Below, piece after piece: positions 9,998 to 16,604 of a stretch of DNA of 23,685 nt. The position numbers and the translations under genes are program-made. The DNA is from Rhodobiaceae bacterium (lineage in GTDB: Bacteria; Pseudomonadota; Alphaproteobacteria; Parvibaculales; Parvibaculaceae): assembly GCA_002746275.1 (NCBI GenBank), contig NVWR01000003.1, positions 61,928-85,612 on the forward strand, read 5' to 3'. Numbering within the stretch: the stretch's first letter is position 1; each line of letters opens with the position of its first letter. The notes beneath the pieces are model-generated. The model ran no database searches and was not told where the DNA came from. It worked only from the letters and a program-made list of their open reading frames with translations.

Positions 9998-10413
9998 CCA
10001 AGGCGCCCACAGCCAACAATGTGGGAGCCAAAGGCCCGGCGCAGCGGCTCGACCGCTGGCTATGGTTTGCCCGGTTTTTCAAGACCCGCACCCTTGCCGC
10101 CAGCATTGTGACGTCTGGAAAAGTCAGGGTGAATGCCGAAAGAGTGTCCCGAGCAGCCACATTGATCCGGCCCGGGGACACCCTCACCTTCCCCATCGGG
10201 CCACACATTCGCGTCATCAAAACCGTCGGCATCGGAACACGGCGCGGACCAGCCCCTGAGGCTCAAGGCCTCTATGAAGATCTGGCCCCACCCGAAAAAC
10301 GGCCCCAAAAGGCAGAAACAGGCCTAAAACCGGCGACCAGGGAGCCCGGAAGCGGGCGTCCCACCAAAAGGGAACGTCGCCAGACCAACGCGTTGAGGAA
10401 CGATCTAGATTAG
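9994..10413 (+). CDS. S4-domain RNA-binding protein (Hsp15-like)
   Basis: A 139-residue protein whose N-terminal half is an S4 fold: QRLDRWLWFARFFKTRTLAA, then SGKVRVNAERV and PGDTLTF. Hsp15 (HslR) in E. coli binds stalled 50S subunits carrying nascent chain-tRNA; this family member probably binds structured rRNA or tRNA. The C-terminal 50 residues are charged and Pro/Arg/Lys-rich. The gene starts inside the helicase stop codon (ATGA overlap), which points to co-translation and a shared RNA-related role. I do not assign hslR because one-to-one orthology cannot be shown here. Confidence 0.9.
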   Translation: MTKAPTANNVGAKGPAQRLDRWLWFARFFKTRTLAASIVTSGKVRVNAERVSRAATLIRPGDTLTFPIGPHIRVIKTVGIGTRRGPAPEAQGLYEDLAPPEKRPQKAETGLKPATREPGSGRPTKRERRQTNALRNDLD

Positions 10414-10435
10414 AAATTACATAATTTTCATGTGG

Positions 10436-10462
10436 TTGAAATTTTTCCCCAGAACATATAAG
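10436..10462 (+). promoter_or_regulatory. Possible promoter for the TerB-like gene
   Basis: This A/T-rich patch in a GC-richer context contains TTGAAA (10436-10441) and, after 15 bp, TATAAG (10457-10462), each 5/6 to consensus. The spacing is 2 bp short of optimal. It could give the TerB-like and ferredoxin genes a start independent of the helicase. Confidence 0.35.
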
Positions 10463-10490
10463 TAGAATACAACAATCACCACTTCTCGAA

Positions 10491-10961
10491 ATGTTGGTCT
10501 CCATGCTCAAACGACTCCAGTCCTTGTTCCAGTCCCCTGCCACACCGACAGCTCAAAACAGCTTTGACGATGCCAAAGTGGCCACGGCAGCTCTGCTCGT
10601 CTGTGCCGCCACCATGGATGATGATTTTGGTGAGGGGGAACAGCTCCAGATCAGAAGCATCTTGAAAGCATCGTTTGAGCTGACCGAAGAAGAAGTCGAC
10701 GATTTACTGGCCCTTGGCATTCAGGCAGACGGTAATGCCGTCGATCTATTCGGATGGACCAGAACCCTGAAAGACGCTTACGACGCCGAAGCGCGCGTCC
10801 ATTTAATCGAAGGCCTGTGGGAAGTGGTCTATGCCGACAAACAGCTTCACGAATATGAAGCAAACCTGTTGCGGCGCATAGCAGGCTTGATATACGTTCC
10901 CGACCGCGACGTGGGGTTGGCGCGCCAAAGGGTGCTAACCCGGCTGGGAATAGACGCCTAG
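10491..10961 (+). CDS. TerB-like (tellurite resistance TerB family) protein
   Basis: A 156-residue, all-helical acidic protein of the TerB superfamily. The repeated helix pattern is visible as ALLVCAATMDDDFGEGEQLQ and, in the second half, WEVVYADKQLHEYEANLLRRIAGLI, which matches the usual 'ADGxxxxxE..LL.ri' signature. TerB-like proteins bind divalent metal and are often found at membrane stress systems, but single-domain chromosomal copies like this are mostly uncharacterised, so tellurite resistance should not be inferred. ATG 10491 and ATG 10503 (MLKRLQSLF) are both possible; neither has a strong ribosome-binding site. It lies 77 bp after the S4 gene and 65 bp before fdxA on the same strand. 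Confidence 0.85.
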   Translation: MLVSMLKRLQSLFQSPATPTAQNSFDDAKVATAALLVCAATMDDDFGEGEQLQIRSILKASFELTEEEVDDLLALGIQADGNAVDLFGWTRTLKDAYDAEARVHLIEGLWEVVYADKQLHEYEANLLRRIAGLIYVPDRDVGLARQRVLTRLGIDA

Positions 10962-11026
10962 ACCAGACCACAACGTAGCGGCCGACCACACATGCCGCGA
11001 CCGGAAGGCGGAATTCGGAGAGTAAG

Positions 11027-11365
11027 ATGACCTATTTGGTGACCGATAATTGCATCAAGTGCAAATACATGGACTGTGTCGAAGTCTGCCCAGTGGACTG
11101 CTTCTACGAGGGCGAGAACATGCTCGTCATTCATCCAGACGAATGCATCGACTGCGGTGTTTGCGAGCCTGAATGCCCCGCCGAAGCCATCAAAGCGGAC
11201 ACAGAGCCTGGTCTCGAAAAATGGTTGGAGGTCAACACTGAGTACGCATCAAAATGGCCAAATATCACCATGAAGGGGGATGCCCCTGCCGATGCTGCCG
11301 ACTGGGATGGCAAGACCAACAAGTTGGCAGAACATTTCAGCACCGAGCCTGGCGAAGGCGATTAA
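11027..11365 (+). CDS. fdxA: Ferredoxin FdxA (7Fe-8S type)
   Basis: Small soluble electron carrier of 112 residues. The N-terminal half holds two cysteine clusters: [14 protein letters not shown] near the N-terminus and [12 protein letters not shown] about 30 residues later. The spacing is that of FdxA ferredoxins carrying one [3Fe-4S] and one [4Fe-4S] cluster. The C-terminal extension ([17 protein letters not shown]) is also typical of FdxA. GGAGAG just upstream of ATG 11027 supports the start. In many alphaproteobacteria fdxA is directly followed by a carD-type gene, as it is here after a 356-bp leader. The electron partner is not evident. Confidence 0.96.
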   Translation: MTYLVTDNCIKCKYMDCVEVCPVDCFYEGENMLVIHPDECIDCGVCEPECPAEAIKADTEPGLEKWLEVNTEYASKWPNITMKGDAPADAADWDGKTNKLAEHFSTEPGEGD

Positions 11366-11721
11366 GAGGCAACGATCCTCTATCCGACTGATTTCGTTAA
11401 GCTTTCACGGGCACCACTTTATTTTGGCTGATTTTTGTGCTATGCACAGGCCAAGTGAGAAACTGACTTGAGCAACGATTTTGAGCGATCGAGCGTTTGA
11501 CGCACGCCGCTTATGCGTCTCCGGGTTGGCGAGAAAGCGTGTAACCCAAGGAAAATACGGCCAAATCCTGCAATTTTGACAGGACGGCGTGCAGCTCTCT
11601 ATCTCTGGCAGACGGTTGAAAACACGAGGCAGCTCAGACCGGCAGACCCGGCAAAGCGGCTTGGTTGTTCCCTGATTTATTGCGCAGAGACAGAACAGGC
11701 TGAAAACAAGACGGAGCGACC
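11366..11721. other. Leader region between fdxA and carD
   Basis: 356 bp with no convincing coding frame. A near-consensus promoter lies inside it (described separately), and GGAG sits 6 nt before the carD ATG. I see no fdxA terminator: the AGAGG/CCTCT hairpin just after the fdxA stop has no T-tract, so some read-through into carD is possible. Confidence 0.5.
11576..11605 (+). promoter_or_regulatory. Probable promoter for the CarD-family gene
   Basis: A perfect -35 TTGACA (11576-11581) is followed after 17 bp by CTATCT (11599-11604), or after 18 bp by TATCTC. It would give a leader of roughly 110 nt before the carD start. This is the best promoter match I see in the window. Confidence 0.5.
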
Positions 11722-12858
11722 ATGGCAACGAAAGCCACTAAAAAGACCAAGACCCGCGCCCCAAAGGCGGCGGCCAAAGTAACCGCCAAGGCAAAAACGA
11801 AGGTCAAGGCGGCCGCGAAGAAAACCGCAACGAAAAAGGCAGCGCCCAAAAAGGCCGCCGTGAAGAAAACCGCTGCAAAACCAGCCGCCAAAAAAGCAGC
11901 GCCGAAAAAAGCAGCCGTGAAGAAAACCGCGGCAAAACCAGCGGCCAAAAAGACAGCTGCAAAAAAAGCATCACCGAAAAAAGCAGCCGTGAAGAAAACC
12001 GCTGCAAAACCGGCGGCCAAAAAGACGACTGCAAAAAAGGCGGCACCAAAGAAAGCAGCTACCAAGAAGGCAGCTCCGAAAACCACTGCAAAGAAGACCA
12101 CCGCCAAGACAAAAACCGCTGCAAAGAAAAAGGCGACGGGCAAAGCCGCAAAATTAACCGATGCAGAACCGCCCAAAAAGCCCACACCCCGAAAAAAATC
12201 AATCGTAGCGCGACCTGAACGAGCAGAACGCATAGATCCAACCGCTATCAGACCTACCCCTAAGCGTGAAACGAAAGTAACGGCGACGCCAGAACCACGG
12301 CCCAGCAAGCTCGAATTCAAGATAAAGGAATTCGTCGTATATCCAGCTCACGGTGTTGGACGCGTCACGTCCGTCGATCGTCAAGAAGTTGCCGGACATG
12401 AGTTGGAGCTCTATGTCATTACGTTTGAGAAAGACAAAATGACCTTGCAGGTTCCGACCAACAAATCTGAAGCCGTGGGCCTGCGCAAATTGTCCGACTC
12501 CAAAGTGGTGGCCAACGCGATCAACACACTAAAAGGCAAGGCCAAGGTCAAACGCACCATGTGGAGCCGTCGGGCACAGGAATATGAAGCGAAAATCAAT
12601 TCTGGTGATCTGATCTTCATCGCCGAAGTGGTCCGCGATCTGTATCGCTCAGACAAACAGCCGGAACAGTCCTACTCAGAGCGTCAATTGTTCGAAGCAG
12701 CCATCGACCGCATGGCACGGGAAGTAGCCGCTGCCGAGAGCCTTGATGACGCCACATCCATTAGCCGACTGGAAACAGTACTTATAACGGCTGCAGGAAA
12801 AGCTGAGAAGAAAGCAGAAGAGGCCGCTCAAGCCGCCGAAGCAACTCCAGCTCCGTAG
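11722..12858 (+). CDS. carD: CarD/CdnL-family regulator with histone-H1-like N-terminal tail
   Basis: RNA-polymerase-binding transcription factor. The CarD_CdnL domain occupies about residues 198-365: it opens with the Tudor-like RNAP-interaction module (EFKIKEFVVYPAHGVGRV, ELYVITFEKDKMTLQVP) and continues with the helical DNA-interacting part (MWSRRAQEYEAKINSGD, YSERQLFEAA). CarD/CdnL stabilises open promoter complexes, especially at rRNA promoters. The oddity is the first ~150 residues, built of Lys/Ala/Pro/Thr repeats (AVKKTAAKPAAKK three times), followed by a 50-residue linker. Usual CarD/CdnL proteins are about 160-200 aa, so this one is nearly doubled by the tail, which looks like a histone H1 C-terminal domain and should bind DNA nonspecifically. 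GGAG lies 6 nt before the ATG and the frame is continuous, so it is one protein. A strong terminator follows. Confidence 0.94.
   Translation: MATKATKKTKTRAPKAAAKVTAKAKTKVKAAAKKTATKKAAPKKAAVKKTAAKPAAKKAAPKKAAVKKTAAKPAAKKTAAKKASPKKAAVKKTAAKPAAKKTTAKKAAPKKAATKKAAPKTTAKKTTAKTKTAAKKKATGKAAKLTDAEPPKKPTPRKKSIVARPERAERIDPTAIRPTPKRETKVTATPEPRPSKLEFKIKEFVVYPAHGVGRVTSVDRQEVAGHELELYVITFEKDKMTLQVPTNKSEAVGLRKLSDSKVVANAINTLKGKAKVKRTMWSRRAQEYEAKINSGDLIFIAEVVRDLYRSDKQPEQSYSERQLFEAAIDRMAREVAAAESLDDATSISRLETVLITAAGKAEKKAEEAAQAAEATPAP
11857..12024 (+). repeat. Three near-identical coding repeats in the CarD tail
   Basis: A unit of about 39 nt beginning GCCGTGAAGAAAACCGC occurs at 11857, 11914 and 11986 with only a few third-position changes, at intervals of 57 and 72 bp. 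It encodes AVKKTAAKPAAKK each time. The near-identity at DNA level suggests recent duplication or ongoing slippage. Confidence 0.8.
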
Positions 12859-12889
12859 CGTTCTTCAAACAACGACAGACACATCTAAA

Positions 12890-12917
12890 GGGATCCGCAA
12901 CACCGGATCCCTTTTTT
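12890..12917 (+). terminator. Rho-independent terminator after carD
   Basis: A perfect 8-bp stem GGGATCCG (12890-12897) / CGGATCCC (12904-12911) with a 6-nt loop is followed by six Ts (12912-12917). It lies 31 bp after the carD stop. The six Ts on one side and a short AAA on the other mean it may also act, more weakly, on the convergent M48 operon. Confidence 0.92.
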
Positions 12918-12923
12918 GTATCT

Positions 12924-14456
12924 CTAGTCACCTTCAACAATCAATTTGACAGACTGTCCAACTCGCAATGGGGCACTGGACGACACAGCGTTCAACAACC
13001 TGAACCTCTCAAGTCGGTGCTCTCCGAATGCTATCCGTCGGGAAAGGTCTTCATCACTCACCCCCACACGAACAGGGACAACACGCAGACGCAGCGACTT
13101 GATCGATGCGGCCTCGGCAACGCTCATCAACTGAAAACTCTCGACCATATCTGCAATCGCCAAGTCATATTTGGTACCGACCTGCGGCGGCACGCCCACG
13201 AGAAACCGATAGACCAGGTCAGGTGCCGCTTCGATGGCAACCACCTGGGTCACTAGCCCCCGAACCCGCGTGCGAGCTGAACTTGATGCCAGACCATCGA
13301 TCTCAAACACCCGCACGTCCTGAAGTGCAAGAGCTGCCGCCCATTCATCCGTCAAGTAGGCCGCGATCTCCTGATCCGGTTCTTTCCGCGATACGTCGAA
13401 CTTCACAATTATTTTGTCAGGGCCAATCGCCCAAACACCATCACGGGTATTCGCCAATTGAAAATTCTGAGGAACCTGAAACCGGTATCGCGCCTCTACC
13501 TGAATAAAGTCACGCCCACGAATGTAGCCATCTTCGCGGCTCTCTCCATAAAGGAGACCGTCAATCGCGCCATGGAACCGCTCTGTGGCGCGCTCCGCTG
13601 CAGGTGCTCCCGGCATCGCGCGAGCGGCATACCCAGCCGCGTCAGTCACCCGGTCACCAAACGCTGGATGGCTCGACAACCACCCCACCTGCCCAGCATC
13701 GTATGCCTCACCCAATTGTCGTGCCTGAAAGGCCGCGTAGTTGCTCATAGATTGAAGGAAATCACGTACAGCCAGCGCGTCGTACCCAGCCTGGGCAAGG
13801 TATCCGACCGCCAGCAGATCAGCCTCCCGTTCCTGCGCACGCGAATATCCAGCCAGCAAACCTTTCGCTCCTTGAGAGAGCACGCCATCAACAACGGTCT
13901 TTCCCAGAAACACCCCTGCCAGAGCCCCAAGAATAGAAGTACCCGCACTGGCGGTTCGCCGTTGAGCGGCATGGCGCGCATTCACGTGGCCCATTTCATG
14001 TGCCAACACGCCTGCGAGCTCAGCTTCATCATTCGCCATCGCCAGCAGGCCTCGCGTGACATAAATATAATCACCAGGAAGAGAAAAAGCGTTCGCCACC
14101 GGACTGTCGAGAACGGTCACGGTATAACGCCGCTCCGGCTGCGCGGAGCTCGCTGCAATACGCTGAACCAGAGACACTACGTAGGCGTCGATACCATTTT
14201 CACCATAAGCGCCTCCATAGGCTTTCAGAATCCGCGGATGGGCCAACGCTCCGATAGCGGCTTCCTCCTCCGCGTCTACAAAGACCAGCTCTTGCACGCC
14301 GGTTTCGGGATTGGTCGAGCAACCAGCCAACGCAATGCCCAGAGCCACCAAACTGCCCAGCACATCCAAACGTCGTACGCAGACCGGCGCAGCCACAGGG
14401 TTCCCAGTGGACGGGCAGGCAGATCCAAAATGCCAGAGATGCAGGAAATCCATCAT
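12924..14456 (-). CDS. M48-family zinc metalloprotease, predicted lipoprotein
   Basis: Periplasmic peptidase of the BepA/LoiP-like group, which degrade misassembled outer-membrane proteins. The zinc site is complete: HEMGH (H153, H157) and the third ligand in READ (E211). GDYIYVTRGLLAMANDEAELAGVLAHE is typical M48C sequence (here split by positions 128-154). A hydrophobic run ends in a lipobox LAGC (C46), so the mature protein should be lipid-anchored. The n-region before it is about 30 residues, longer than usual, and the true start could lie further in. ATG 14456 is preceded by GGGAG. The C-terminal ~60 residues (LRVVPVRVGVSDEDLSRRI ... RVGQSVKLI) look LysM-like. It lies 44 bp after the SNase gene on the same strand. 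Confidence 0.92.
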   Translation of the reverse strand: MMDFLHLWHFGSACPSTGNPVAAPVCVRRLDVLGSLVALGIALAGCSTNPETGVQELVFVDAEEEAAIGALAHPRILKAYGGAYGENGIDAYVVSLVQRIAASSAQPERRYTVTVLDSPVANAFSLPGDYIYVTRGLLAMANDEAELAGVLAHEMGHVNARHAAQRRTASAGTSILGALAGVFLGKTVVDGVLSQGAKGLLAGYSRAQEREADLLAVGYLAQAGYDALAVRDFLQSMSNYAAFQARQLGEAYDAGQVGWLSSHPAFGDRVTDAAGYAARAMPGAPAAERATERFHGAIDGLLYGESREDGYIRGRDFIQVEARYRFQVPQNFQLANTRDGVWAIGPDKIIVKFDVSRKEPDQEIAAYLTDEWAAALALQDVRVFEIDGLASSSARTRVRGLVTQVVAIEAAPDLVYRFLVGVPPQVGTKYDLAIADMVESFQLMSVAEAASIKSLRLRVVPVRVGVSDEDLSRRIAFGEHRLERFRLLNAVSSSAPLRVGQSVKLIVEGD

Positions 14457-14500
14457 GAACGCATCATCTCCCTCAAACCCTCAGAAAACCTGAACAAAGC

Positions 14501-15367
14501 TCACGAAGGAGGGACCCGGTCGGGGATAAGCTCAATCTGCTCAGGATGTGTCACGACAATCTCCGGCCCATTATACGACTTGAGCCAGCCGCGCACACGA
14601 ACCAAAGCCCCCGCATACAATTCAGGCTCATCAGGAAATTTTCGCAGATCGCGGGGCGCGACTGTGATGGTGAAGTCTTCACGCCAGTCTGCCCCAAAGT
14701 TCAAAAACAACCGCCCACGCACAACTGCCACATCCCGAACCCTTCCCTCAACGAGTTGAAAGCTGTTTTCCAAACGAAGAAGTCCCGCGAGATTATCAGC
14801 GCTTCGTATCGCGTAATAATCCATCGCCCAGATGCCACGGCGATCTCGTCGCGCGTCATCCTCGAACGCAAGCAGCGCTCGCACACACGCTCTGTTATCG
14901 GCAAAGGAGTAGACGCGGGCAGCCCCCGCCGCGATCATTCGAGCCTGAACCCAACTTCCATCATCCAGATGAAGGTGAGCAAGCAGGCGGCCATATCGGT
15001 CTTGCCGGGTGCCCCCGTAAGACATTTGCACGGGCTTGTTCAGAACCATGGCCGCCAAACGGTCCCGCGCCTCATCAGCCAAGGGCCAGTCATCAAACTG
15101 AGCCCGCCCCAGCCCAAGTTTTGGCGCCTGCAAACCGACCAAACGGATCTCCCGCCCGTCGCCAAGCCGCACGGTGTCCCCATCAACAATCAAAACGACC
15201 TCGACGGTCTCGCCGACCTCCAGGTCGCACGTCCGCGAGCCCTCAGCTCTGGCCGATGGAGCCAGACAAGATGCCAGTAGAACAATCCAACACACGAGAA
15301 GAAATCGAAAGAACGGTTGCCCGTTAAGCCGGTTCCGAAGCTCGTGTAATGCCTGCCCGATAAGCAA
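14501..15367 (-). CDS. Thermonuclease (SNase) family protein with signal peptide
   Basis: An SNase-like OB-fold protein, predicted to be exported. VVLIVDGDTVRLGDGREIRLVGLQAPKLG carries the conserved Asp pair and Arg, and DRYGRLLAHL carries the second catalytic Arg (R87 of the S. aureus enzyme; written here as two segments of one domain). Where S. aureus nuclease has the catalytic E43 (DTPE), this protein has Lys (QAPK). The C-terminal ~100 residues form an extra beta-rich module. Start: the frame runs far upstream into the response-regulator gene, but the signal peptide FRFLLVCWIVLLASCLAPSARA places the start near 15367. TTG 15367 has GAGG at 9 nt and yields 288 aa; a GTG within the signal peptide is the alternative. 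The chosen start overlaps the upstream gene by 44 bp. Confidence 0.85.
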   Translation of the reverse strand: MLIGQALHELRNRLNGQPFFRFLLVCWIVLLASCLAPSARAEGSRTCDLEVGETVEVVLIVDGDTVRLGDGREIRLVGLQAPKLGLGRAQFDDWPLADEARDRLAAMVLNKPVQMSYGGTRQDRYGRLLAHLHLDDGSWVQARMIAAGAARVYSFADNRACVRALLAFEDDARRDRRGIWAMDYYAIRSADNLAGLLRLENSFQLVEGRVRDVAVVRGRLFLNFGADWREDFTITVAPRDLRKFPDEPELYAGALVRVRGWLKSYNGPEIVVTHPEQIELIPDRVPPS

Positions 15368-15980
15368 TGATTGCGGCCTCGGTTCGATTGCGCACCCCAA
15401 GTGTATTGAGGATTGCATTGACGTGGAGCTTAACCGTGGCGAGAGCAATGCCAAGCTGAGTTCCGATCTCCTGGTTAGAGGCACCGCGCCCCAGTTCCTT
15501 GAGAACATCCATCTGCCGCCGTGTAAGCCTTTTAAGCCCAGCATCTTCAAAGACAGCTCTAGGCTCTTCTGGCTCCGATACGTCCGGAGCCAAGATAGAC
15601 TCTGGCACATAACGCCCACCCGACAAAACAAGTCGAACCGCATTGACAAGCACTGGCGCTTCCGTCCGTTTAGAGACAACGCCAGCGACACCGGTATCAA
15701 GATACCGCCGTACAATATCTGTTCGGTCTTGTCCGTGGATCAAGATCACAGCACCAATGCCGTCAATTGCTTGAAGTTGTGCAATTGCCGCCATGTCGTG
15801 CCCAGATTGCATCGGCGTGTCTAACAACACCACGTCAATCTTGCCGCATTCATCTTTTAAATCGACCAAATCATTGATCGATTTCACTTCCAAAACCGTC
15901 GCAATCGGATCCACCTCACTGAGGATGGTAGCCAATCCCAAACGGCAACATGGAAATTCGCTAATAATTATTAGCTTCAT
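15324..15980 (-). CDS. LuxR-type response regulator with degenerate receiver domain
   Basis: A 218-residue transcription factor: receiver-like domain (about 1-115), linker, and a LuxR/GerE helix-turn-helix (about 148-208; LTRRQMDVLKELGRGASNQEI, then VKLHVNAILNTLGVRNRTEA). The receiver keeps an aspartate in LLDTPM (D54) and the lysine in VVSKR (K104). However, the usual acidic pair at the end of strand 1 (DDH) is SEF here, and the switch Thr/Ser position appears to be Ile. It may therefore be regulated without classical phosphorylation. It is the first gene of a probable three-gene unit with the SNase-like and M48 genes. No cognate kinase adjoins it. Confidence 0.9.
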   Translation of the reverse strand: MKLIIISEFPCCRLGLATILSEVDPIATVLEVKSINDLVDLKDECGKIDVVLLDTPMQSGHDMAAIAQLQAIDGIGAVILIHGQDRTDIVRRYLDTGVAGVVSKRTEAPVLVNAVRLVLSGGRYVPESILAPDVSEPEEPRAVFEDAGLKRLTRRQMDVLKELGRGASNQEIGTQLGIALATVKLHVNAILNTLGVRNRTEAAIIAYRAGITRASEPA

Positions 15981-16148
15981 GTCGCTTAGCCCCCCGGCCC
16001 TAGCGCACGAAAAACCCGCCAGAATTCAGCCACTTTTACCAAAGGGGCCACACTTCTCGCGAGCATACTCATGCATAACGCTACTACTAGTTATCATTTT
16101 AAGATCAAATCGCAAGGGATGAAAGCCACAAATAAAAAAAGGTTATTT

Positions 16149-16179
16149 TGAGCCATTTTTTGTCTGCCAAAAAGGCTCA
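16149..16179. repeat. Long inverted repeat (hairpin 1)
   Basis: TGAGCC (16149-16154) pairs with GGCTCA (16174-16179), and inside it TTTTTG pairs with CAAAAA around a TCTGC loop, with only a 2-nt bulge. Read on the minus strand, the hairpin is followed within about 8 nt by seven Ts, so it might attenuate minus-strand transcription toward the response regulator. Confidence 0.6.
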
Positions 16180-16189
16180 GCCCCTTTGT

Positions 16190-16217
16190 TGCCCCTCGGT
16201 AAAGTTCATGAGGGGCA
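16190..16217. repeat. Inverted repeat (hairpin 2)
   Basis: A perfect 8-bp stem TGCCCCTC (16190-16197) / GAGGGGCA (16210-16217) encloses a 12-nt loop. No T-tract follows on either strand, so it is not a simple terminator. It lies 10 nt from hairpin 1. Confidence 0.65.
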
Positions 16218-16376
16218 GTATTGCGGAAAAACACGGGTCCATTGCTGACACGTCAAAAACCCCGATTTTTGTACATCAACAGCGAAAAAAACCACAGACC
16301 CACCGCTACGGAATCCTCTCCGCAGGGCAACCATTCAACAACATCGAGGAAGACTACCTGCCGTCAGATCGCTCTG

Positions 16377-16382
16377 CTATAT
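16377..16382 (+). promoter_or_regulatory. Possible -10 element of the tRNA-Arg promoter
   Basis: CTATAT, the alphaproteobacterial-style -10, lies 23 bp before the mature tRNA 5' end. I cannot find a good -35 at 16-18 bp upstream. Confidence 0.35.
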
Positions 16383-16405
16383 AACCGACATTGCGCTGTC
16401 TGGAA

Positions 16406-16482
16406 GGTCCCGTAGCTCAGCAGGATAGAGCATCAGATTCCTAATCTGAGGGTCGGTGGTTCGAATCCACTCGGGATCACCA
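16406..16482 (+). tRNA. tRNA-Arg (anticodon CCT)
   Basis: A complete 77-nt cloverleaf. The acceptor stem GGTCCCG (16406-16412) pairs with CGGGATC (16472-16478) with one G-U pair. The D arm contains AGCTCAGCAGGATAGAGC. The anticodon stem TCAGA/TCTGA encloses loop TTCCTAA, anticodon CCT at 16440-16442, which reads AGG. The T arm contains GGTTCGAATCC, the discriminator is A, and CCA (16480-16482) is encoded. Confidence 0.97.
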
Positions 16483-16604
16483 GCAGGCTGCGAGCCAAAC
16501 AGCCATATCCCTACGTGCAACACTTACCTCTGAGGGAATTGCCATGGCTCCCCTCCACACCCAAGTTCCCTCAGACAACATTCGCACTGGAAAGGAACGA
16601 GCAC

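Larger units (their letters stand above)
15981..16405. other. Gene-free, hairpin-rich spacer before tRNA-Arg
   Basis: 425 bp with no convincing gene. It is A/T-rich around 16070-16170 and contains three successive hairpins, described separately. It must hold the promoter of the minus-strand response-regulator operon and that of the tRNA. A plus-strand open frame of 78 codons (16148-16384) starts inside the first hairpin without a ribosome-binding site, and I do not regard it as a gene. Confidence 0.5.

Noticed and set aside
10491..10961. Tellurite-resistance operon
   Set aside because: Only a single TerB-like domain is present, with no terA, terC, terD or terZ neighbours, so no resistance cassette can be claimed.
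11722..12165. CRISPR-like or satellite repeat array
   Set aside because: The repeats keep codon phase, encode Lys/Ala/Pro motifs and have no unique spacers of constant length. They are part of the CarD coding sequence.
13458..14759. Long plus-strand open frame (433 codons) opposite the M48 and SNase-like genes
   Set aside because: It is antisense to two clearly recognisable genes and its translation has no domain and no ribosome-binding site. High-GC coding on the other strand explains it.
15368..15715. N-terminal extension of the SNase-like reading frame
   Set aside because: It lies wholly within the response-regulator gene in another frame, and a signal peptide begins downstream, so the extension is not part of the protein.
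16406..16482. tRNA-Arg as an integration site for a genomic island
   Set aside because: No integrase, no duplicated tRNA 3' end and no foreign-looking gene block is visible in the window.
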